The notes: a model not told the origin generated them from the letters alone. Numbered from the stretch's first letter, positions 1 to 5,695 are shown. The stretch is 6,891 bases of DNA from CAYURR01 sp964446745 (GCA_964446745.1 CAYURR010000157.1:1-6891); one strand, 5' to 3'. A program made the numbers and translations.

Positions 1-33
1 ATCGATACGCTCGATAAGTTTGTCAATTATCAT
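1..33 (-). CDS. pyrF: Start of a gene, probably orotidine-5'-phosphate decarboxylase (partial, 3' end outside window)
   Basis: Only the first 11 codons are visible; they read M-I-I-D-K-L-I-E-R-I-D, then the window ends. This resembles the N-terminus of Firmicute-type OMP decarboxylases, which begin with a short M-x-I-D-x-L-x-x-x-I helix before the active-site strand. OMP decarboxylase converts OMP to UMP, the last step of de novo UMP synthesis. The ATG at 33 sits four bases after the pyrC stop, and an AAGGAG ribosome site (41-46) lies seven bases upstream inside the last pyrC codons, so the two genes are probably translationally coupled. The call rests on a very short sequence plus its position after pyrC. 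A pyrK or pyrD start cannot be formally excluded, but the residues fit pyrF better. Confidence 0.6.
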   Translation of the reverse strand, partial: MIIDKLIERID

Positions 34-37
34 GGTT

Positions 38-1342
38 TCACTCCTTATATACTACGTTCCCGTCAATTATCGTATATTGAACCGTTCCTGTCAATCTATC
101 ACTAAATCCATCTGCAAACGGTGTGTTCTTGCCCATGGTTTTTAAGCTCTCGACTGTAATTTCTGCAACCTTATTTGGATCGACTATAGTAATATCTGCT
201 GTTGCGCCTATCGAAAGCGTTCCCTTTTTCATTAGATCGGCTCCGAGTATCTGAGCCGGATTTAGCGTCATGCGTCTGACCCATTCGAGCGGTGTCAGAT
301 GCCCCTCATTGATCAAGTGTGTAACGCACAACGGCACAGCCGTCTCCAGGCCCGATATGCCAAACGCGGCACGCTCGAGACCGCAGTTCTTTTCATCCGT
401 GTGGTGTGGTGCATGATCCGTTGCTATCGCATCGAAATCCGCGACATGACTGCGCAGATACTCCATATCAGCCCTCGAACGCAGCGGCGGGTTCATCTTA
501 AAATTCCCGGCTTGCTCAGGATCCGACGGTATATCCTCATCACAGAGTGCGAAATGATGCGGACATATCTCCGCGGTGATTTTGCCCGTTCGCAACGCGC
601 GATATATCTCCAGGCCCGAACGCGTGCTCAGATGGCAAACGTGCAATTTACAACCTGTGCTACGAGCCAGAACTATATCTCTTGCGATCACAACATCCTC
701 AGCGTCGTTCGGTATCCCTTTTACGTCGAGCCTTTGTGCTGCCTCACCGTCGTGTATAACGCCGCCATTCACGAGGTCCATGTCCTCACAATGCGCGAAT
801 ATCGGCAAATCTAAATCCCTCGCATATGTCAGCGCGTCCCGCATCAACCGTGCACTCCTTACGCTCTTGCCGTCCTCGCTAAATCCGCAGACACCCGCGT
901 CCTTCAACGCGGCCATATCCACGAGGCGCTCTCCGGATTGCCCGATCGTTATGCTTCCGATCGGTAATACATCGGCCATCCCGGCCTCGCTCGCCTTTTG
1001 CCTAACAAGGGTAACGGTCTCGGGGTTATCCGTAACGGGTCGTGTGTTAGGCATAGCACAGATCGTCGTAAAACCACCCGCAACAGCGGCCTCGGCTGCG
1101 GTTCTGATAATTTCTTTATGCTCAAAGCCCGGCTCTCTGCAATGTACATGCAGATCGATAAGCCCAGGCATCACCCAACATCCCGCAGCATCAATAACAT
1201 CAACGTCATCGCTACATGATGCTCCTATACTCATATCCGTACACACTTCTGTAATCACACCGTCTGCAATTTCAATTGATCCTATCGCATCAATATCATT
1301 GTATGGGTCGAGAATGCGCCCGTTAATAATCTTGAGTTTCAT
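38..1342 (-). CDS. pyrC: Dihydroorotase, class I (Bacillus/Aquifex type)
   Basis: Catalyses reversible ring closure of N-carbamoyl-L-aspartate to dihydroorotate, the third step of pyrimidine synthesis, in the cytoplasm. With ATG 1342 as residue 1 the protein has 434 residues, normal for the class. An N-terminal beta-sandwich strand ends in V-M-P-G-L-I-D; the metal site follows as H-V-H (H65, H67) with R69. Further expected ligands are D157 in F-S-E-D-G, H184 in A-H-C-E-D, H237 in V-C-H-L-S-T, and D309 in A-T-D-H-A-P-H; N284-P-P-L-R is the substrate-binding segment. The spacing of these residues follows the family. A GTG at 1345 is also possible and would give one more residue, but the GGGGGAG site (1351-1357) is eight bases from the ATG and only five from the GTG, and M-K-L-K-I-x-N-G-R is a typical beginning. 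The ATG shares one base with the rbgA stop (TGATG), implying coupling. All catalytic residues are present, so it should be active. Confidence 0.97.
   Translation of the reverse strand: MKLKIINGRILDPYNDIDAIGSIEIADGVITEVCTDMSIGASCSDDVDVIDAAGCWVMPGLIDLHVHCREPGFEHKEIIRTAAEAAVAGGFTTICAMPNTRPVTDNPETVTLVRQKASEAGMADVLPIGSITIGQSGERLVDMAALKDAGVCGFSEDGKSVRSARLMRDALTYARDLDLPIFAHCEDMDLVNGGVIHDGEAAQRLDVKGIPNDAEDVVIARDIVLARSTGCKLHVCHLSTRSGLEIYRALRTGKITAEICPHHFALCDEDIPSDPEQAGNFKMNPPLRSRADMEYLRSHVADFDAIATDHAPHHTDEKNCGLERAAFGISGLETAVPLCVTHLINEGHLTPLEWVRRMTLNPAQILGADLMKKGTLSIGATADITIVDPNKVAEITVESLKTMGKNTPFADGFSDRLTGTVQYTIIDGNVVYKE
41..46 (-). promoter_or_regulatory. Shine-Dalgarno site for the downstream pyr gene, embedded in the end of pyrC
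   Basis: On the minus strand this reads AAGGAG, seven bases before the ATG at 33. It forms the last two sense codons of pyrC (Lys-Glu), with the TGA stop directly after it. A ribosome terminating on pyrC therefore sits on the initiation region of the next gene, which favours coupled translation of the two pyrimidine genes. Confidence 0.75.
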
Positions 1343-2196
1343 CACTGTCTCTCCCCCGGTCTCTCGAAAGTGATCCGTCCGAGCTTGCCGCCGCGCAGCT
1401 CATCGAGAAAAATTATCGCCGCACGATCGATGTCTACCTCGTTACCCTTCTTTATAAATCCGCGTGCTCTTGCGATCATCTCGAGTACCTCGTCTGAGCT
1501 TTGGCCCGAAATGGCAATTTTATACCGGATGCCAATGGCATCCGGCTTTATTTTTGTGATTGTCTCTATGGCTTGAATGCTCAGATCACGCAGATCAAGT
1601 ATGTTGTCATTGATTGCTCCTGTGATAGACAGCATTACACCCGTCCTCTGGTCGTCGAAACGAGGCCAGAGTATCCCGGGTGTATCCAACAGGTCAAAAT
1701 CCTTGCGTATGCGTATCCACTGCTTGCTACGCGTAACACCCGGTCTGTCTCCGGTCTTTGCGATTGATTTGCCTGCGTATTTATTTATCAGTGTGGACTT
1801 GCCGACGTTTGGGATACCCGTAATCATCGAGCGTATCGGAACGGATATGCGGCCCTTGCTCTTTTGGGATTCTATCTTGTCCCTACAGAGCTCGGTTACC
1901 GCCGCCGCTATCCTGTCCATGCCCTTACCGGCCGCAGAGTCCGATTTTATAGCGGTCAGTCCTTGTGACTTGAAATACGCTATCCATTCGTCGGTCACAG
2001 CGTCGTCGGCCAGGTCACTCTTGTTTAATACTATTAGCCTTCTTTTATTCTTAGCCATTTTGGAGATATCGGGGTTCTGGCTACTGTAGGGTATACGCGC
2101 GTCCAGAAGCTCCACTACCACATCGACCAATGCGATCTGCTCGGTCATTAGCCTCACGGACTTTGCCATATGCCCCGGATACCATTGTATTGCCAT
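1342..2196 (-). CDS. rbgA: Ribosome biogenesis GTPase RbgA (YlqF)
   Basis: Circularly permuted GTPase that in Bacillus subtilis helps late assembly of the 50S ribosomal subunit; acts in the cytoplasm bound to the pre-50S particle. At 284 residues it matches the family length. The family signature Q-W-Y-P-G-H-M-A-K is at 4-12, followed by L-L-D-A-R-I-P at 30-36. The G motifs occur in permuted order: G4 N-K-S-D at 58-61, G1 G-I-P-N-V-G-K-S-T at 127-135, the G2 threonine in R-P-G-V-T-R at 155, and G3 D-T-P-G at 171-174 followed by I-L-W-P-R-F. A helical C-terminal domain from about 190 to the end corresponds to the RNA-binding part. The ATG at 2196 has an AAAGGA site (2206-2211) nine bases upstream. 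It lies three bases after the epimerase stop and overlaps pyrC by one base. In Bacillus, rbgA sits beside rplS/lepB/rnhB, so its place next to pyrC here is a different arrangement. Confidence 0.96.
   Translation of the reverse strand: MAIQWYPGHMAKSVRLMTEQIALVDVVVELLDARIPYSSQNPDISKMAKNKRRLIVLNKSDLADDAVTDEWIAYFKSQGLTAIKSDSAAGKGMDRIAAAVTELCRDKIESQKSKGRISVPIRSMITGIPNVGKSTLINKYAGKSIAKTGDRPGVTRSKQWIRIRKDFDLLDTPGILWPRFDDQRTGVMLSITGAINDNILDLRDLSIQAIETITKIKPDAIGIRYKIAISGQSSDEVLEMIARARGFIKKGNEVDIDRAAIIFLDELRGGKLGRITFERPGERQ
1351..1357 (-). promoter_or_regulatory. Shine-Dalgarno site of pyrC
   Basis: The minus strand reads GGGGGAG within the final codons of rbgA. It is eight bases from the ATG at 1342 and five from the GTG at 1345, so it favours the ATG as the pyrC start. 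It is weaker than the AGGAGG site of the 675-residue gene in this window, so pyrC translation may depend partly on ribosomes finishing rbgA. Confidence 0.55.
1525..1545 (+). other. Perfect 9-bp inverted repeat inside rbgA, terminator-like on the plus strand
   Basis: The arms CCGGATGCC (1525-1533) and GGCATCCGG (1537-1545) pair perfectly around a three-base loop. On the plus strand the hairpin is followed by CTTTATTTTTGTG (1546-1558), which resembles the U-rich tail of an intrinsic terminator. On the minus strand it is coding sequence for rbgA (Pro-Asp-Ala-Ile-Gly-Ile-Arg, about residues 218-224) and is followed by TATAAAATT, not a clean T-run. It could limit antisense transcription, form structure in the rbgA mRNA, or be a coincidence of codon choice. 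No plus-strand gene is supported here. Confidence 0.3.
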
Positions 2197-2199
2197 TTA

Positions 2200-3024
2200 T
2201 TAGAATCCTTTCGAACGCAGATATTCCCTGCTCATTTTTGCAGCCTCGAGAGCCGAACGCTCAAGCGACATATCCTGCTCCACCACGACATACGACGCAC
2301 CCGCTTCAACTGCGGCTTCCAATATCGACGGTATATCCTGAACACCGTATCCGACAGGCTTGAATTCGAAATGTCCTGCGGACTTCTGCTCGTTATCGTT
2401 ATCGATACCGATCAGCTCATACATGTTCGCGACCTCGCCGTCCTTGATGTAGTCCTTTAAGTGGACGATCGGGCAACGGCCTGTATATTTCCTTACATAA
2501 TCGGCGGGATTCACACCCGACACCCTTACCCAGCAGCAGTCGATCTCTGTCTGCAATATATCAGCGGGTATTACGTCATACATGTAGTCCAGCGCATAAC
2601 GCCCATCGGGCATCTTTACAAATTCGAAGTCGTGATTGTGATACAGCAATGTAATACCATACTTGCTGCATTCTTTGCCGATAGCTGGTATAGCCTCCAT
2701 CACAGTATCAAAGCCCTTATTTCCCGGGCGATAAGCTTCCTCAAGATAAGGGATCGCAATATATTTACATCCGATAGTCGCGTATGCCGCAACGGTATTG
2801 ACAGCATCATTCATAAGCTCCGCGATCGGTACATGCGCAGATATAGCCATTATGCCCGCATCTTCCAATACCTTTTTGAAATCCTGCGGCGCGAGATCAT
2901 ACAGACCTGCCAACTCTACATAATCATATCCGAGAGCCTTAACCTTGGCCATCGTTCCCGCAAGATCCCTCTCTGCGTCCTCCCTTACCGTATACACCTG
3001 TAAAACCACAGGTAGTGATTTCAT
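2200..3024 (-). CDS. Xylose-isomerase-like TIM-barrel sugar (phosphate) isomerase/epimerase
   Basis: A 274-residue protein of the AP-endonuclease-2/xylose-isomerase-like TIM-barrel family, which isomerises or epimerises sugars or sugar phosphates using a divalent metal. Seen from ATG 3024: the strand L-Q-V-Y-T-V-R-E near residue 9, E37 in Y-V-E-L, H64 in I-S-A-H-V-P, Y-H-N-H-D-F-E at 128-134, T-E-I-D-C-C-W at 159-165, H-L-K-D at 188-191, G-Y-G-V-Q-D-I-P in the last third, and V-V-V-E-Q-D near 249. These are the expected strand ends carrying metal and substrate ligands. The substrate cannot be read from sequence; it resembles the IolE/IolI and tagatose-3-epimerase-like group in general terms only. 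An ATG at 3030 would add two residues, but the AAGGGG site (3033-3038) is only two bases from it and eight from the ATG at 3024, the same site and spacing that rpiB uses. It follows rpiB by about 30 bases, suggesting a shared sugar pathway. It ends with TAA directly followed by a second in-frame TAA and then the rbgA ATG. Confidence 0.88.
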   Translation of the reverse strand: MKSLPVVLQVYTVREDAERDLAGTMAKVKALGYDYVELAGLYDLAPQDFKKVLEDAGIMAISAHVPIAELMNDAVNTVAAYATIGCKYIAIPYLEEAYRPGNKGFDTVMEAIPAIGKECSKYGITLLYHNHDFEFVKMPDGRYALDYMYDVIPADILQTEIDCCWVRVSGVNPADYVRKYTGRCPIVHLKDYIKDGEVANMYELIGIDNDNEQKSAGHFEFKPVGYGVQDIPSILEAAVEAGASYVVVEQDMSLERSALEAAKMSREYLRSKGF

Positions 3025-3032
3025 ATACATAT

Positions 3033-3038
3033 CCCCTT
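3033..3038 (-). promoter_or_regulatory. Shine-Dalgarno site deciding the epimerase start
   Basis: The minus strand reads AAGGGG. The distance to the second ATG (3024) is eight bases and to the first ATG (3030) two bases, so the downstream ATG is the likelier start. rpiB in the same window uses an identical AAGGGG (3497-3502) with the same eight-base spacing. Confidence 0.6.
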
Positions 3039-3039
3039 C

Positions 3040-3054
3040 TCAATAAATTATTGA
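3040..3054. promoter_or_regulatory. AT-rich 15-bp palindrome in the rpiB-epimerase gap (possible operator)
   Basis: Arms TCAATAA (3040-3046) and TTATTGA (3048-3054) are perfect inverted repeats around one central base. The palindrome lies between the rpiB stop (3057-3059) and the epimerase ribosome site (3033-3038), filling most of a 26-base gap. Size and symmetry fit a dimeric regulator's operator. A hairpin would be weak because of the one-base centre, and there is no T-run after it on the minus strand, so a terminator is unlikely. No clear -35/-10 pair was found nearby, so the regulatory role is speculative. Confidence 0.3.
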
Positions 3055-3056
3055 TT

Positions 3057-3488
3057 TTATTCTATATCCATGACCTGCGCTACGCGCTCGGCATGCCGTC
3101 CACCCATAAACTCAGCCTCGAGCCATGTCTTGACGATCATCAACGCCATATCCTTGCCGATTACCCTCGCGCCTATAGCGAGCATATTGCAGTCGTTATG
3201 GTTGCGCGACATCAAAGCAGAATACGGTTCGCTGCATACCACACAACGAATGCCCTTTACCTTGTTCGCGGCCAGCGACATACCTATACCCGTGCCGCAG
3301 ATCAATATACCCCTGTCACATTCACCGTCTATTACAGCTTGCGACGCCGCGATTGCATATTGCGGATAATCACAGCTATCCTCATTTACAGTTCCGAAAT
3401 CCTTATATTTTAAGCCGCAAGCATCGAGATACTCCGCTACGTCTTGTTTCAACTGCACGCCTACATGATCACAGGCAAGCGCTATCAT
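3057..3488 (-). CDS. rpiB: Ribose-5-phosphate isomerase B (RpiB/LacA/LacB family)
   Basis: Interconverts ribose 5-phosphate and ribulose 5-phosphate in the non-oxidative pentose phosphate pathway; members of the family also act on allose 6-phosphate or galactose 6-phosphate. The 143 residues are the normal size. Visible features are A-C-D-H-V-G at 5-10 (D7 and H8; the usual residue after DH is alanine, here valine), D-Y-P near 40-42, the catalytic cysteine C64 in I-C-G-T-G-I-G-M-S, H97-N98-D99 in R-N-H-N-D, and the phosphate-binding G-G-R-H-A-E-R at 129-135. The cysteine supports the RpiB/LacAB mechanism. ATG 3488 is preceded by AAGGGG (3497-3502) with eight bases between. It starts 25 bases after the 675-residue gene ends and is followed by the epimerase, so a sugar-specific rather than housekeeping isomerase is possible. 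Substrate choice cannot be settled by sight. Confidence 0.94.
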   Translation of the reverse strand: MIALACDHVGVQLKQDVAEYLDACGLKYKDFGTVNEDSCDYPQYAIAASQAVIDGECDRGILICGTGIGMSLAANKVKGIRCVVCSEPYSALMSRNHNDCNMLAIGARVIGKDMALMIVKTWLEAEFMGGRHAERVAQVMDIE

Positions 3489-3513
3489 TAGCTACACCCC
3501 TTATGTCTAATAC

Positions 3514-5541
3514 CTAAAATCTGTCACTTACTATTACCCATGTGCCGTCTATCTTGTCCGCGACGACCTGATGATATGTCTCCTCGCCGTCGGCATACTC
3601 TACAACATTGGCCAGACATCGATTTTCCTCCACCGAAACGACAAAAGCCTCGACTAGGTATGAATGCTCCTCACCGTCATCGACAGGAGAATAGCGTGAC
3701 ATCACACGACGATCGTTCAGTAAATCATCCGAAAAGCCCATGATAAAGCCCTCCGTCTTGCCGTCGTATTTATATCCAAGCCGTGTCCTAAACGAACGCT
3801 CAAGAAAGCTCCTTGCATTTACATATTTCGTAGAGGTGGACATCGGTGCCTTTACAAGGTCATATTCAACGGTCTTATCGCCCATCTTTACCATTACACC
3901 GTTTATCCTGACATTTAAGCCTCCGGCGACACGCATCTCCTCAGCGCGATCACTGTAGTCAAATACTATATCTGAGCCCAATGAGCTCGATTGACATTTG
4001 CCCTTTATTACAATCTCCGATCCGTTTGCATCCGTAGCCATGAGTTCAACATCCGGTCTCGACTCGACGCGTTGATCCGTACCATCCGGTAATGTCGCAT
4101 GCATTACTATGACGGCCTTTTTGGATGACATCTTCATGCCTTCAAAATAGAAATTGTAATCAGGCGTATTGATTACATACTCGCCCTGCGATTTATAGTC
4201 TAACAGACGCTGCGCGGGTATGGTCTCACCTACCGCATGATACACGGCTAAATTTCGAAGTGTCAAAGACAGTGTCCCATCGAGATTATACAAGGGCTTG
4301 AAAAACACGCGAGCAAGCACAGTGCCCTCATCTTCAAACAGCGAGATAAAATTATTTTCCTTTATATGAATAATCTGATCCGCGTCGTTTTTAAGCATCA
4401 CCGCAAACGAATCATTCCATTCGTCGAGCGTAAAGCGTCCCTTCGGACCCGTTGTCATCTTCAGTACAATATCCGTGCCCGTATTAGAAAACACCGCGCT
4501 GTCCATGAATATGCCCGCCTCGCCATCAGACAGCTTCCTCTGCGTGCCCTCAGTATCACTCGGATTTGTGCTCAGCAACAGCTCCGGTGTTGTCACATAG
4601 CGAGCCTTATACATGGTGGGGCTGTCTGCGAGTGTAAATGAATAGCTCGCGGTTTCGCCCGAGGCCAGTTCAGTTATGCCCAGCGTAAACGAACCCTTTG
4701 CGCCCGTGAGTGGCTTGAAGACCAATGCATTTGGCCGCTTGTCCGAGACATCCAAATCATATTCCGTGCCGAGTGGATTAGTAAGAGAGACGGCATATTT
4801 ATCCGGATCAATATCCCGATTAAATGAGAACACACTCGCAGCAGGGCCGAACAGCATCTCGTTTAGCATCAGCTGCTCATCCGGCATATTGAACACATAT
4901 CTTGCATAGAGAGAGGAGGCGTTGTTGTATGATGTGTCCGGGCTGGTAAATACATCCTCCTGACCGGCTATAACGGTCTGCTCTTTTATCCGCATCGTAA
5001 ACATCACAGCGAACAATACTGTACCCACTATCAACAGCACAAGCGCACCCGCTACGATATACATGACCAACGGGCTTAGGTGCATCTTTTGCATGATCAT
5101 ACCGAGCGCGTCGTCTCCGGTCATCTTGTCAGCTATATCGCGCTCGTCGTCATATTCGGACGGCGCGTCCTTTTCGCTGTCATAGACCGCTACATCTTTG
5201 ATGAACTCGACATTGTCCGTGATATCTTCAAAGGTCATCGCCTGCTTCTGCTCCATCTTGAGCATACGCTCGATGCTGTCGTCTAACGAACTCGTCTCAT
5301 CCGCGAGCGTGCGCTGATTGAACTGCTGCATGATCGAGTCATCTATCTGTATGTCGAAATTAAAATCGAACTGTTCCTCGACGGATTCGTCCACGATCAT
5401 CGAAGGGGCTTTTGGGGCGAGATCGGCCATGATGTCGTCCGTGTTTACGTACGCACCATCGAGTTCGGGTATATGTTCATCGGCGATGATATCGTCATCA
5501 CCCATAAAGACGTCATCAAAGAGATTGTTTTCGTCCGCCAA
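3514..5541 (-). CDS. Uncharacterised single-pass membrane protein with acidic N-terminus and beta-rich outer region
   Basis: Not recognised as a named family. It has 675 residues. Residues 1-156 are low in aromatic residues and strongly acidic (about 44 Asp/Glu against 9 Lys/Arg in the first 150), probably disordered in the cytoplasm, with short repeats D-D-I-I-A-D (16-21) and D-D-I-M-A-D (35-40). One membrane segment spans about 157-182, followed by R-I-K. The remaining 490 residues, probably outside the cell, look beta-rich, with a recurring T-G-x-K-G-x-F-T-L motif at 279-287 and 364-372 and an F-K-P-L motif at 275 and 414. The last 105 residues begin with a helix (A-R-S-F-L-E-R-S-F) and end in strands finishing D-G-T-W-V-I-V-S-D-R-F, reminiscent of NTF2-like domains, but this is only an inference from pattern. 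There is no signal peptide, cell-wall sorting motif or enzyme motif. The start is TTG at 5541, set by an AGGAGG site seven bases upstream. Topology with the N-terminus inside is inferred from the acidic tail lacking any export signal and the flanking charges; it is not certain. Confidence 0.85.
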   Translation of the reverse strand: MADENNLFDDVFMGDDDIIADEHIPELDGAYVNTDDIMADLAPKAPSMIVDESVEEQFDFNFDIQIDDSIMQQFNQRTLADETSSLDDSIERMLKMEQKQAMTFEDITDNVEFIKDVAVYDSEKDAPSEYDDERDIADKMTGDDALGMIMQKMHLSPLVMYIVAGALVLLIVGTVLFAVMFTMRIKEQTVIAGQEDVFTSPDTSYNNASSLYARYVFNMPDEQLMLNEMLFGPAASVFSFNRDIDPDKYAVSLTNPLGTEYDLDVSDKRPNALVFKPLTGAKGSFTLGITELASGETASYSFTLADSPTMYKARYVTTPELLLSTNPSDTEGTQRKLSDGEAGIFMDSAVFSNTGTDIVLKMTTGPKGRFTLDEWNDSFAVMLKNDADQIIHIKENNFISLFEDEGTVLARVFFKPLYNLDGTLSLTLRNLAVYHAVGETIPAQRLLDYKSQGEYVINTPDYNFYFEGMKMSSKKAVIVMHATLPDGTDQRVESRPDVELMATDANGSEIVIKGKCQSSSLGSDIVFDYSDRAEEMRVAGGLNVRINGVMVKMGDKTVEYDLVKAPMSTSTKYVNARSFLERSFRTRLGYKYDGKTEGFIMGFSDDLLNDRRVMSRYSPVDDGEEHSYLVEAFVVSVEENRCLANVVEYADGEETYHQVVADKIDGTWVIVSDRF
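4996..5073 (-). other. Transmembrane segment of the 675-residue protein
   Basis: Residues 157-182 form an uninterrupted hydrophobic stretch (Pro-Leu-Val-Met-Tyr-Ile-Val through Phe-Thr-Met), with Gln-Lys just before it and Arg-Ile-Lys just after. It is the only stretch in the protein long and hydrophobic enough to cross a membrane. It separates the acidic N-terminal third from the large beta-rich part. Confidence 0.85.
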
Positions 5542-5548
5542 GATAAAA

Positions 5549-5554
5549 CCTCCT
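5549..5554 (-). promoter_or_regulatory. AGGAGG ribosome site that fixes the TTG start and overlaps the upstream stop codon
   Basis: The minus strand reads TAGGAGG at 5549-5555, then seven bases, then TTG at 5541. The TAG is the stop codon of the 40-residue gene, so its last two bases are the first two of the AGGAGG. The consensus site at ideal distance is what makes TTG the believable start; no ATG is better placed. The overlap means ribosomes ending the small gene are positioned to start the large one. Confidence 0.85.
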
Positions 5555-5675
5555 AAAATCCCAAATACGACACAAACGGCGCGACGATACCGAATATCAT
5601 CACAGCTACCAAGACACCCGCTACGATACCGGCTATCAGTCGTTTGTTCTTTTGCAGTCTCCTATTTATTCTCAT
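5553..5675 (-). CDS. Small basic single-membrane-segment protein, 40 residues
   Basis: ATG 5675 to TAG 5553 encodes 40 residues. The first 12 contain six Lys/Arg (R2, R5, R6, K9, K11, R12), then residues 13-39 are almost wholly hydrophobic (Leu-Ile-Ala-Gly-Ile-Val-Ala-Gly onward, with one Pro at 33). This predicts one membrane helix with the N-terminus in the cytoplasm. The frame has a TAG two codons before the ATG, so no longer version exists. AAAGGG (5686-5691) lies ten bases upstream, somewhat far but acceptable. It begins 20 bases after the helicase stop, and its own stop codon is built into the ribosome site of the 675-residue membrane protein. Tight placement, a complete start/stop and the sharp basic-then-hydrophobic composition argue that it is real. 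It could be a partner or assembly factor of the larger membrane protein, or a leader peptide whose translation sets the level of that protein. It resembles a signal peptide without cargo; function unknown. Confidence 0.7.
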   Translation of the reverse strand: MRINRRLQKNKRLIAGIVAGVLVAVMIFGIVAPFVSYLGF

Positions 5676-5695
5676 CGTCTACCATCCCTTTATGC

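Noticed and set aside
949..1149. 66-codon frame on the minus strand inside pyrC
   Set aside because: Out-of-frame overlap with the conserved metal-site region of pyrC; no ribosome site and no conserved pattern.
576..1373. 265-codon open frame on the plus strand
   Set aside because: It lies wholly antisense to pyrC and the end of rbgA, shows no domain pattern or convincing ribosome site, and its composition (rich in Ser, Ile, Pro) is what the reverse of a real coding frame produces.
1577..2089. 170-codon open frame on the plus strand
   Set aside because: Mirror frame of rbgA, covering the codons of its GTPase motifs; no independent evidence for translation.
2461..3003. 180-codon open frame on the plus strand
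   Set aside because: Antisense to the epimerase, which has clear catalytic motifs along its whole length. No family resemblance in the plus-strand product.
3489..3513. Possible promoter or terminator between the 675-residue gene and rpiB
   Set aside because: Only 25 bases, no hairpin with T-run and no recognisable -35/-10 pair; it holds just the rpiB ribosome site.
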